Positions 42,169 to 51,534 of a stretch of 64,000 nt of DNA are shown here, one piece after another (within the stretch, counting starts at the first letter, position 1; every line of letters begins with the position of its first letter). The position numbers and the translations under genes are program-made. Origin of the DNA: Isochrysis galbana. Its lineage: Eukaryota; Haptophyta; Isochrysidales; Isochrysidaceae. Location of the stretch: NCBI GenBank assembly GCA_018136815.1, contig CM030942.1, forward strand, positions 239,976 to 303,975, given 5' to 3'. The notes under the pieces are model-generated. The model was not told where the DNA came from, searched no databases, and saw only the letters and a program-made list of their open reading frames with translations.

Positions 42169-43927
42169 ACGGCAGGTGAGGAGATATGCCCAGGTGCTCG
42201 TTGGCGAGAGGTTGTCTCAACCTTGATATTGACAAGGAAAGGGACGGAACAAGGAATCCGTCCACCGTCCATAGTTCAAAGTGCTTGCGTCGTTCGAGGC
42301 GAGAATGATTGTGGGTGTCCGTGGTGCGCGGGCTGTGGACTGACGAGGCCATGCGTGTAAGACAATTCTGTACAACAAAAAAATTCTTGAAGGTGTCCGC
42401 TAACAAGCTACTACAATATGAACAAAGCGGTTAGGCAAACGCGTAGTCTAAGAAAAGACTACCGTGTTGTCTTCTTCGGAGGGAAGCGACAACCAACGGA
42501 AAATGTCTGCCTCCTTGTGCCTTTGCCGCCTCCTGACTCCTGATCAACGGCGAAAGCCTCGCCGATCTTCCGTGGACGTAATCAATCAAGCTTTTGAAGC
42601 TTTTGCTCAAATACAGAGGGAAAATCGCAAAAACGCTTGAACATCAAACGTCAAACGAATAAGGGCGCCAAATTGAAAGACAGCAAGGTGTTGTGCACCA
42701 GAGCAAAAGTTTCGTTACTGTAGGTAGCGCGACCACAGCGACAGCGGGCGGCATCCCCCATTCGAAACCTGACACATTTCCGCGTGAGAGAGGCGAGGGG
42801 CCCAAACAACTTTCTAACGGAGTCGGCTCGCTCGTGCAGCCTTCCTCGCCGAATTGTGCAGCATGTCCCCAGGACGAAGTGTTTGTTTCCCCGCCTACCC
42901 CCTCCTAAGCGAGGTGCGCTTTTTGCAGGAGAAGGCGGAGGGGAAAATACCGGAGGGAAGGGAGACTAAATGAAAGCAAGCCGCCTCGCACCTGCTCCTT
43001 AGCAAGGCGCGGGAGGGGAAGAAAACGGAGGGAAGGGAGACCAAAATGAAGGCAAGCCGCCTTCCTCCACCTGCCAAGCGCGAACCCGCGCCGAAGGCCG
43101 AAGCAGGATGGCCTCGGCTTGGGCTTGGTTCGGCCATTTGGCGCGCTGGCCGCATGGCGCATGGCGGCAGCATCGCCTGCTTGGGCGAGCCATCCCGTCC
43201 CGACAGCACGCGGTAACCCCAGCGGCCAACGGACGGAATTGAATCTCGACTTGAACTTGCTGGCTTGCGTGGCGTGGTGGCTTAGTGGAAGGCGCGCAAT
43301 CATGGTTTCCTAGCAGATCCCGCGAGCGACCGGGCGGCCAGCAGGGTTGCCCACCTAGGCGAAGATGGCTCGACTTCGACACTTGGGTCGCCCGGCTAGC
43401 TCGGCGGGCGTTGAGCGTTGAGCGCATGTTCTCTCAGGCCGACAAACGACATGGTACATGGTGACCTCAAGGTGTCCCAGAGTGATGAGACCCTTGAATG
43501 CATTCATTGTCATTGAATGCGCTCTGATAGCATTTGTGAGATATGAGTGCGATAACGTATAACGTGCCCGGGCTTGGTAGCAGTTCGGTGGGGCCGTGAT
43601 GTGTGATGTAGTTGTTGTACGCACGAGCGCGCTGCCGCGCTGTCTCCTTCTGTAAGTGCGCTAATATACTTATTTTCTAAGGTCGTCTGCCTTCATTTGT
43701 TTGGTACCCCTCGTGCCGCCTTAGATATCTAGCCGTCGGCCGATTGCTATCCACCTAGATATAGATAGTGCCTTGGCCTTGGCGCTAACCACGTAGCGCA
43801 TAGAGATAGTGAAAAGCGGCCTAGATAGTAGCGATAGTAGATAGGCTAGTTCCACGCCCTAGTAGCTAGTAGCGCCACCTTCGGCGCAGGGCGAGGGGGC
43901 GACATCGCGTGCACAATGTTATCAATC
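42169..43927. other. Intergenic, nothing recognised
   Basis: A box-A-like word, TGGCTTAGTGG, at about 43277 lacks a partner box B. 43681-43713 shares a ~30-base sequence with 19166-19195. No gene was supported. Confidence 0.45.
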
Positions 43928-44910
43928 GGTGGTTGATCTACATATATAAAACAACTGAGCGTTAGTACCACTACTCCCACTAGCCCGGTACCAACACGAC
44001 AGCCCTCAGCCCTCAGCGCACCTGCCCGTACACCTTGGCGCGTGCGCTGTTGACATAGATACATACTCCTATGCACCCCTTTAAATCTCCCCCCTCGCAT
44101 GCCCCCGGCTCCCATTCTAACTCCCCACAAGTTAATAGAGGAAAAATCCATTGAGGCGGACCGGTCGACGCCGGCCGACTCTCCGGGAAAAAGCACCGGG
44201 GGGGGGGGGGGGAGGAACCTCTCATCGTGAAGAAGAACGGCCCTTACAGCTCTCGCCGCGAGCTGTCCTCGAGAAATAAACGACTGCGCCTCGAGATACC
44301 TGCCACCTTGGTTCCCGTAGGCGTCTTGAGTCTCCCCCTTCTCATCTTCCTCCTGTCGCCAGCCGCCCCTCTCCGCCCGTTTGCTAACGCAAACGGGTCT
44401 CATTTCTCACCACACTCCATCGGGGGGGGTGCAAATCCCCCCCTCTCCCTCGCTTCGCTCTCTTCCACTTCTCTCCCTGCGGCGCGTCGCCATGCGGCGC
44501 GCCACGGCCTGCTCTCAGAGGTCCTTCAGGGGCACCCAGTGGGCCAGCAGGGGCAGCTCAGGGGGCAGTGGAGGCTGGGGCTCAGCCCCTGGCCCCCCCT
44601 GCCTCTCCCTCGCTCGCCTCGCTGGCCTTGGGTGCCACCCAGAGGCCCTTGTCTGCCTGGCGACCAGGGGGGGGGGGGGGGGGGGGGAGTCAGTACGAGA
44701 GCAGGCCCATGCGGGCCTGGGAGTGCGGCTCGCGATCCGCGCCCACTAGGGGTCTGGGTTGTTGTGATGAATGCCCTGCTCATGCCAGAAGGCAGAGCTT
44801 GGGGTTGATCGACAGGCCCCCCGGAGGGGAATTGGTGCCTGAGAGGGGGGACGCGAGGCGCCCCCCCATGCTGAACAAAGTATAAACTTAGTTGGTGGTT
44901 GATCTACATA
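43928..44910 (+). mobile_element. 5'-truncated LINE insertion with 17-bp target-site duplication
   Basis: GGTGGTTGATCTACATA occurs at 43928-43944 and again at 44894-44910, bracketing 949 bases. The insert starts in mid-element (aaaacaactgagcgttagtacc, matching the 8.4-10.4 kb copy on its minus strand near 9306) and ends in TATAAACTTAGTT. It is all 3' UTR-like sequence, so this copy encodes nothing. A variable 5' truncation, a fixed 3' end and a long target duplication are the hallmarks of target-primed reverse transcription. The 3' end has no poly(A). Confidence 0.85.
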
Positions 44911-45226
44911 CATGTACATACTCTGCGGACTGCGGCCAATCACTCATCACTCGGACACTCTCCCCTTCCTACTTCCTAGGTGCAACTAGTGCTCAATGGT
45001 CAAAGACCGCGAGCGGCTCACGGTTCTCGCTCGCAGTACATACTGGCTCCGGTTGTACGACTGTACGATTCGTAACAGCTCAGGCACTTTAAGCCACTGT
45101 GGTGAGGGTAGGGAGAGAGTTGAGAAGGGCGGACAGCCGCGATCGGCTGCAAGACCCACGTTTAATCAACTTACCTTGCCACCTTGTTGTGCTCCTTCCG
45201 CACACGTACAAAAGGGGTGTGCCCAC
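44911..45226. other. Intergenic, nothing recognised
   Basis: Short spacer between the LINE copy and the 3' end of the DUF3067-like gene. Confidence 0.5.
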
Positions 45227-46081
45227 TCAGCCGTTCATGAGCTCGAACCAAGAGTTAACCTCCTCCTGATTCACCTCTCGCCAGTTTGGAGAGTTGTTCA
45301 ATCGAAGTGTAACCGCCGAATCCGGCCGAGGACGAGATGGCAGTCCAGCGCGTGGAGCGATAGGCTGGGTCATGAACTGTTTCACATACCAAGCCTGGTC
45401 CCAGCTGTTGAGCATGAGGGCGGTGCGGTCCAGTTTTTGCAAATATTGATCCTCCGTGTAACCAAAGCTGCGCTGTCCGAGGCACGGCCCATAAATATTG
45501 AACGCAACCTGCCACCGATTGCCGCTCACTTTGTTCCTCAGGATGGTCATATCGTGGTATCTGCCGTACTTTGCAAAGCACAGCTCTGCGAGCTCGCGAC
45601 CGCTCGTCTCGCGAGCGAGAGGGTTTCCCGGGACTTGGGCATACATCGCGAGCTTCCCGGAGAACTCGCCGGCCAGTCCACCGCGCCCGTCTGCGAGCAG
45701 CTTCATGTCGTCCTCATATGTGACGTAGTCTGAGGGTGTCTCCGCAATGGCCCTCAGCGAGGCAGCAACCTCTTCGGATATTTGCGCGCAACCTTTGACA
45801 GGATCATCGGAATCAATGTCGCAGCCCTCTCGACCCCACGAAAGCGTTGATCGCGAGAAGTCGAAGGGGCCGCGCTGATCCTCTGGCCGACGGTCAGGGG
45901 ACCAGATCCTCTCCTTTCGCCCTTGGAAAGCATCCCATACAGCCTCATCAGCCTTCTTCATGATGTCGTCGAAGAAGCCGCAGGCGGGAGCAGGGTGTCG
46001 CGATGACGCTAAGGCCAGCGGCGCTCCCAGTCGAGGGCTGTGAAGGGCAAGTGCAGCGCCCGCCACGCCGAGGAGGAGCAT
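45227..46081 (-). CDS. DUF3067-like protein, probably plastid-targeted
   Basis: Intronless, 284 residues. The N-terminus MLLLGVAGAALAL is a hydrophobic signal-like segment, followed by RLGAPLALASSRHPAPACGFFDD, consistent with a bipartite signal plus transit leader ending at an Ala-x-Ala-like site and a Phe. The C-terminal part (about 160-270) has the pattern of the cyanobacterial/plastid DUF3067 family: GRELAELCFAKYGRYHDMTI, WQVAFNIYGPCLGQRSF, TEDQYLQKLDRTALMLNSW, and a terminal strand VTLRL. No catalytic function is known to me for this family. The middle region (about 40-155) is unrecognised. A purine tract on the plus strand (CT on the sense strand) precedes the ATG. Confidence 0.72.
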   Translation of the reverse strand: MLLLGVAGAALALHSPRLGAPLALASSRHPAPACGFFDDIMKKADEAVWDAFQGRKERIWSPDRRPEDQRGPFDFSRSTLSWGREGCDIDSDDPVKGCAQISEEVAASLRAIAETPSDYVTYEDDMKLLADGRGGLAGEFSGKLAMYAQVPGNPLARETSGRELAELCFAKYGRYHDMTILRNKVSGNRWQVAFNIYGPCLGQRSFGYTEDQYLQKLDRTALMLNSWDQAWYVKQFMTQPIAPRAGLPSRPRPDSAVTLRLNNSPNWREVNQEEVNSWFELMNG

Positions 46082-47272
46082 GAGGCTCGGCGAGCCGAGC
46101 GCAGCCGACGACGAGAGAGACAGGGCGACAGAGAAGGAACAGACAGAAAAAGGAGAGACAGCAAAGAGATGGTGGAGGATGTAGAGAAGATTCCCAGAAT
46201 TGGCCCGCAGCCCCCCTGCTGTTGTTTACTTCGTCTATCAGTCTATTCGTTCAGAGGTTCACGAGCGATCGATAGTCGATATAGTCGATAGAGTAGTCAC
46301 TGGAGGCCTTTCTCGCACGAGCCGTTCGAGGGAGGTGGACGATTGTGCCATTGCTCGTGGTAAAGCTGACTTGGACAGCCTTGTGCGTCATATTGATCAC
46401 CTTCAAGCGATGCGCCGAGGTATAAACTTAGGTTGAACTGAGATAGAGTAGAGTATATACTCGTACCTTGTACCCAATGTCTTGGTTGACAGTGCTATAA
46501 ATAACTTCGAGTTTTCTCCACCCCTGCGGGTTCTGCATGCAATCCGCTCCCTCGTCCGCCGCTCTCTCCGCTGGCGGCACCGTGCCTGGCTTCCGCTGGG
46601 TTCCGAGCGGTCTGATGGAGCCTGAGCGTGCTGCGGCGGCATGTGCGACGGCGTGGCGTGAGCACGTCGATTGAGTCCCCTCGGCCAGCCCGTCCATCTG
46701 GCGGCACTGGTCTGGTATCCCTGGCGGCTGCTGGCACGGAGCTATCGACCGGTGAGTGGGAAGGGGCGGGGCGGGGCGGGGCGAGGGGAGACTGCCGCCC
46801 TTCTATCTCGCGGCCAACACGCTCACCCAGGCTGGCGCGTTCCACACTCGCGGCCTCCGCGCCACTGCTAGTCCGAGTCCCTGTCCCTCCATAAGCCCAA
46901 TGCCACGCCCTCCCTCTTCAAGATGTCATCACATCGCTCCCTATGCCTCCTGCAAGCGCCAAGTCTAGTCCGACATCTGACGCCAGCCGTCATCCTTGTC
47001 TTGCATTGGCCCTGACCTACACGCACCCAGCTCTCGCCCGCGTGGTACCTGTAGTCCACGCCGTGTCTTTGGCCATAGCCTTTGTTTCAACCTTTCCCAA
47101 GCCATAGCTCCAGCTCCAGCCCATGCCACGACATTGTCTGTGTCCCCTCTTCTTGTTAGCCCGAACCCTTTCGGTGGGTTCGCCTTCGCTTCGAATGTAG
47201 CCATAATCCTTTCTGACCCAGAGGCCTCAGCCCAGCTCCAAGGCCTGAGCCTTCCACTTTGTTCTTCGACAG
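46082..47272. other. Upstream region of the sulfotransferase-like gene, possible unseen exons
   Basis: A strong splice donor (ACCG|GTGAGT) lies at 46752 and a frame from an ATG at 46537 is protein-like, but its stop at about 46675 precedes the donor, so no first exon could be fixed. A GGTATAAACTTAGGTTG word at 46421-46437 resembles the LINE terminus but has no LINE body. A degenerate GGGGC repeat lies at 46765-46785. Confidence 0.35.
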
Positions 47273-48092
47273 GTTCGACGCTCCTACACTGCTCGTGCAT
47301 GTGGGCAAGACGGGAGGGTCCAGCCTCTACCAAATGATGAAGGAGCACGGAGCCCCCTTCGATCACGTGCATGACCACCCAGTGCCACGACCACTGCTAC
47401 TTTTGCACCCACGCGTCGTCCTCTCGGTCCGCGACCCCGTGACGAGGCTCATCTCGGCATGGGAGTGAGCGAGGGACGTCGGCCGGCTGGCTGCGATTGC
47501 GAAATATGAGCAACGGGAGCACGAGCTCAATCTTGGGGCGCTCGTCAGCGTATCCAACGGGCTGGGCCCTCTCGACCTCTTCAAGTGCTACTCGTCTATC
47601 GCCGACTTTGCCGAAGGCCTCGGTCAGCGAGACGCCTGCAGTCAGCTTGCCAGGGCGGTGCTCGCACCGCTTCCCCCACAAGGTGTGCATGTGACTCACA
47701 TCACGCGAGGTCATTGCTTTTACCTTGGACGCGTGCTCGACATACTTCAAGCCAATCGGAGTCACTGGGTGGTGCAGCAGGAGTCATTCGAGACTGACGT
47801 GCAAGGCTTGTTTAGGTGGCTTGGCCTGCCACCTCCGATGCACTTTGCATGCACTAGGTGCCTTTCGACGGCCGGGAACGAGAAGGCGATTCCGTCGCAC
47901 CAGATTCGGCAGCAGTCCGCATCTAGCCGTACCAGCACCGCTTGGGGAATAAGACGAGACCAGCTGAGGCGTGCAGCAGCAGCCCGCGTGAATGTGAGCA
48001 AGAGGGGATTAGCTTTGCTCGAACACGCACTGCAGCTAGAAACCTGGGCGATGGACTTTGTCATAGCATGGGCGGTCAACGGGCGCCTCTGA
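47273..48092 (+). CDS. Sulfotransferase-family protein, 5' end not found
   Basis: The exon starting after ttcgacag (47272) opens with APTLLVHVGKTGGSSLYQMM, the 5'-phosphosulfate-binding loop of carbohydrate-type sulfotransferases (HxGKTGGS). It continues to VVLSVRDPVTRLISAW, the 3'-phosphate-binding RDP..R motif. An in-frame TGA follows at 47466. It lies inside a good donor, GGGA|GTGAGC (47465), and a CAG acceptor at 47548 restores frame in phase 2, removing an 84-base intron. The frame then runs to 48092 with GPLDLFKCYSSIADFAEGL and WVVQQESFETDVQGLFRWL, the usual C-terminal half. It would transfer sulfate from PAPS to a glycan or other acceptor, probably in the Golgi. A pseudogene with one nonsense codon is the alternative. 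Confidence 0.65.
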
Positions 48093-48917
48093 CGTTCGTC
48101 TACACATCTGCCGCTCGGTGCCGGCCGCTTCGTGATTTTTTTCACACAGATGCAGGCTTACCTGAGTCGTGCCCCCGTATTTTTCACCTCCACATTAAGA
48201 AGCCTAATTTTCTCCGAAGAAAACAACTACAATTCTGCAAAGGATTGTATGGGCACACACGCCGATCGTTCATACGTTTTAAGAAAGCTACGAAAAGTAT
48301 GTAACGCTGCGTAGTGGCGCAGCCCTCGCCCCGAACTTTCGGAGAAAGCTGTGGCCTTGCGCTGCTCCTCAGTAGGCCCTGGCCAAAATGTCCGGACAGT
48401 CAACAAGACATTTGGGGCTGTTTTGTCAAAAGGACATGGCTCCCGAAATGTCCCGGGACATTTGGGTGCCCCCTGGGGGTGGCGCTCGCGAAAAATGCGC
48501 GCGGGAACTGTTTTACCATTAGATCGTCAATATCAGTACACTGGGCGGGAAAGCGGGAGTCCTGATGGGTCGACTGGCTGTTAATGTGATAAACAAAAGC
48601 TCGTTTACGTAATTCACGAGCCACGAGCCTTGGCCTCGGTCACAATACCCGGTGACTGCTCTGGCGCGCCGGCGCGCTGGCGCCAGCAGCGGGCATGGAG
48701 AGAGGGGAGGAGGCTGCCCCCCCCCCCCCCCCCGCACCTTTTGGGCGCCGCGCGCGAGCTCCACTTACTCGTCCTCCTTCCACGCGCAGGTCCGAGCTCG
48801 CGCGTGCGCTCGCGGCGCGCAGCCTCGCACAGCGACAACGACAACTTGGGCGACTCGGAGGGCAAGCGAGAACCCTCCGAGCTGCCCAAGCAGGTCGTCC
48901 TCGACGGCGGCGGCAAC

Positions 48918-48965
<48 letters not shown>

Positions 48966-49920
48966 AGCTGCGACGACGACGATGACGACAGTCGCGACGA
49001 CGGACGACGACGATGACGACGAGGAGGGGGAGGAGAAAAAAAATCGTCTTAAAAATCCCCGCTACATACGCGGCATGAGGCAGTGTGCTTGTGTACCTCC
49101 CTACTACCCACCTTTACCCCTATCAACCCCCTCCCCCTTCCCCAATTCCCTCGTTGGCGGAGAAGCTGGTTCCAGGGAGGCCGCGCGCGCTGCGCGCTGC
49201 TTCGGCCAGGAGTTGGAGAGAAGGGGGTGGGAGACTGTGGCTCCTCCTTCGCTCTAACGTCGGCTTGCATCTCCTTTTAGGTCTTATATCACGTAAGATC
49301 TTCTTATTATATCCATTGAAGTTCCTACTAAAGAGGTTTAGCAGCTACCCCAATTGATGTTTCGTATATCCAGACCTCTCGCCGCCTGCAAGAGGTCCTC
49401 CGATGTTTCTAGGTTGAAATCTTTGTCCACCGTAAGGTGCCGCCGCTCCAAGGCCCATGAGTGAGGGCCCTGTAATCCATGGCGTTGCTTGCCTCACGCT
49501 GGCGTTTGCGTTGCTCCGCTTTCTGCCCGTCGTTGTTCGGGCGAGAGTGATGTTCCCAACGCTCACAGTAGCCAACTAATTGAACGGTGACCGCCCGCAT
49601 AGCGTTTTTGTACGTAACGTTAGGAGGTGCGGTTGTGACCATTTTTTGCGGCCGTAACTAACGCGATTGCCTTCTCATAATGCATTCACAAGAACTTGTA
49701 AGATTTTTCGCGCCGTGCAAGTAACGACGGCTAGCTTGCTGAGCCTTTTTTTACATACACCGGCGTCATACCCACTCCCATACAAGATACAAGGCCATCG
49801 GCCATCGGGAGGCCCACGGCCGGCGCCAGACCCTGCCGGAGAGCGCGCCCCCACCCCGGATGGGACAACAGGTACAAGGTCAACAGGTTTTGGGGGCCTC
49901 TTCCTATTAAGAGGATATGT
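48093..49920. repeat. Intergenic region with GGC/GAC triplet repeats
   Basis: 48907-48942 is (GGC)n and 48943-49020 is (GAC)n-rich. The frames give poly-Gly/poly-Asp, poly-Arg or poly-Ala/Thr, and none has a supported gene structure. A C-run lies at 48718-48734. No other feature was recognised. Confidence 0.6.
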
Positions 49921-50020
49921 NNNNNNNNNNNNNNNNNNNNNNNNNNNNNNNNNNNNNNNNNNNNNNNNNNNNNNNNNNNNNNNNNNNNNNNNNNNNNNNN
50001 NNNNNNNNNNNNNNNNNNNN
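49921..50020. other. Assembly gap (100 N)
   Basis: Exactly 100 undetermined bases, the conventional size for a gap of unknown length. The 5' flank of the FUN14-like gene may be inside it. Confidence 1.
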
Positions 50021-50086
50021 CCGGCACCTACGTGTGTTGCCAGATCGACGTCGGGGTGCCGGCAGGGCGATCGGCCACGCAGGCTG

Positions 50087-50750
50087 ATGCCGCGGCTTGC
50101 GCTGCTCTCGCTGCTGGTGTCCTCGCTCCACTGTCTCGGCATGGTGGATCCCACCATGAAGGCGACAAGATCGTCATCTCATCTTCCCGAACGCATTCGC
50201 AGGAGCTCGCTGAGTCAGAGCGTTCTGGCGGTCCCGGGGAAGATGACTGCGACCACTGTCCTTGGTCTCTGTGCAGGGCGAGCAGCGAGGTCCGCTACGA
50301 GAGGGTTGCAGATCAAGGTATGTGAGCCTTGCGCCATCCACACTGCAACATCTCTTGATCCCATCTCTCTTGGATTCGCAGATAGCGTACACAATCACCT
50401 GTTTGTCATTTCTACAGTATTTGGGATATGTCACCGTGCATTACCACAGGATAGAGAGCCTTCTTAAGAAAGTGCCACATCTGTGGCAGGCTCATTCAGG
50501 CCTCGCGAATTCTTCTTTGGTGGCCTCCGCCCCAAGTGCGCCTAGTAGAGACTTGCCATCCATTCCAGATGGAGAAAGAACACGAATACGAGTCCCGCTC
50601 AAGGAGCAGTTGGCTCGATTCTTTGCCAGAGCTTTGACAGCCACGGCTGCGAGCATTGGTCTAATTTTTGGCATTCGTCAGGGATACATGATGAAGATTG
50701 CAATCCCACAAATCTACTGGCAGCGACCGGGAAAGATAGTCGCCGGGTAG
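50087..50750 (+). CDS. FUN14-domain membrane protein
   Basis: Exons 50087-50317 and 50382-50750 join in phase 0 (AAG|GTATGT...CGCAG|ATAGCG), giving 199 residues. The N-terminus MPRLALLSLLVSSLHCLG is a hydrophobic signal or anchor. The FUN14 domain spans the junction: TTVLGLCAGRAARSATRGLQIK, a membrane helix IAYTITCLSFLQYLGYVTV, then HYHRIESLLKK, and a C-terminal helix ATAASIGLIFGIRQG. This is the layout of FUNDC-type proteins, which sit in the mitochondrial (or plastid) outer membrane; FUNDC1 acts in mitophagy. No clear LC3-interacting motif was recognised. The start lies 67 bases after an assembly gap, so a longer N-terminus is possible. Confidence 0.75.
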
Positions 50751-51283
50751 CTCAAACTCGTACCATATATATTAGCTAGTAAATGCTAGCAAATGGCACC
50801 CGTCAACCGAGGAGTTGTATGTCGGCATGCTCGTGTCGGTAATGTGTGCTGATTAATTGTTAGGATCGCTGCCTGCAATTATTGTAGCGATCCACCACGC
50901 GTGCACTTTTGTTCGTTCATGTGATGCATGCTGAAGCGCCGTGAGCCGTGCTTGAGACGCGACGGATCGCTCGCGACCGGGGCCGCACCGCGGTTTTGCT
51001 CCCGGGAAATTTGGGGACACTTCGCCGGGTATGTGGTATATGGATTGGGATTGGAAATTGGAGTAGCTTCGGTCATGGTAAACGATAAACGACAAAAGAA
51101 AGAACGCTACTACTATGACTTTTACTTAGTAAGGACTTAGTTAACCCCACTAGAACGAATTGAACACCAGCTTCGCCAGCCGATGCGAACTGAGGTGAGG
51201 GCGAGGGTGTCCTTACTTTCCTAATCGTATTACTTCGATTTTTAAGAGCTCTTTCATCTTCATACTATCGTATTTGTTTTCCT
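50751..51283. other. Intergenic, nothing recognised
   Basis: Spacer between the FUN14 and HEATR5 genes. No supported feature. Confidence 0.45.
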
Positions 51284-51534
51284 CCGGTCAACCCTTCCCC
51301 CCCTCCCGCTCTCCTCTGCCCTCCCTCTCTCCCTCCCCCTCCCTCCCTCCCTCCCTCTTCTCTTCTCTCCCCTTCCCTTTCTCCCTCTCTCTTCCCTCCT
51401 CTACTCCTACCGCCCCCTCTCTCCCTCTGCCGCCCGCCGCGCCCCGCCGCCCGCCACCACCGCGAGGCAAGAGGCGGGGGGGGGAGGAGGGCGCTACGGG
51501 CGGGCGAAGGGAGCTTGGCACGGGCGTGGGCGAG
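51284..51534 (+). promoter_or_regulatory. Polypyrimidine tract upstream of the HEATR5 homologue
   Basis: C/T-only sequence (51293-51420) on the sense strand ends about 110 bases before the ATG. Same arrangement as at the other genes. Confidence 0.45.

Noticed and set aside
46421..46437. Another LINE 3' end (GTATAAACTTAGGTTG)
   Set aside because: Only the terminal word is similar; none of the GC-rich 3' UTR precedes it.
47466..47468. Selenocysteine recoding of the in-frame TGA in the sulfotransferase gene
   Set aside because: No Sec is known at this position in the family, and an ordinary 84-base intron explains the TGA with correct phase.
48630..49257. Poly-Asp/poly-Gly or poly-Thr/Ala protein
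   Set aside because: Three overlapping frames are equally open through the triplet repeats and none has a domain or credible start.
49667..50467. Continuous frame across the N gap
   Set aside because: The gap is of unknown length, so frame continuity through it is meaningless; only the part after 50087 is supported by the FUN14 match.
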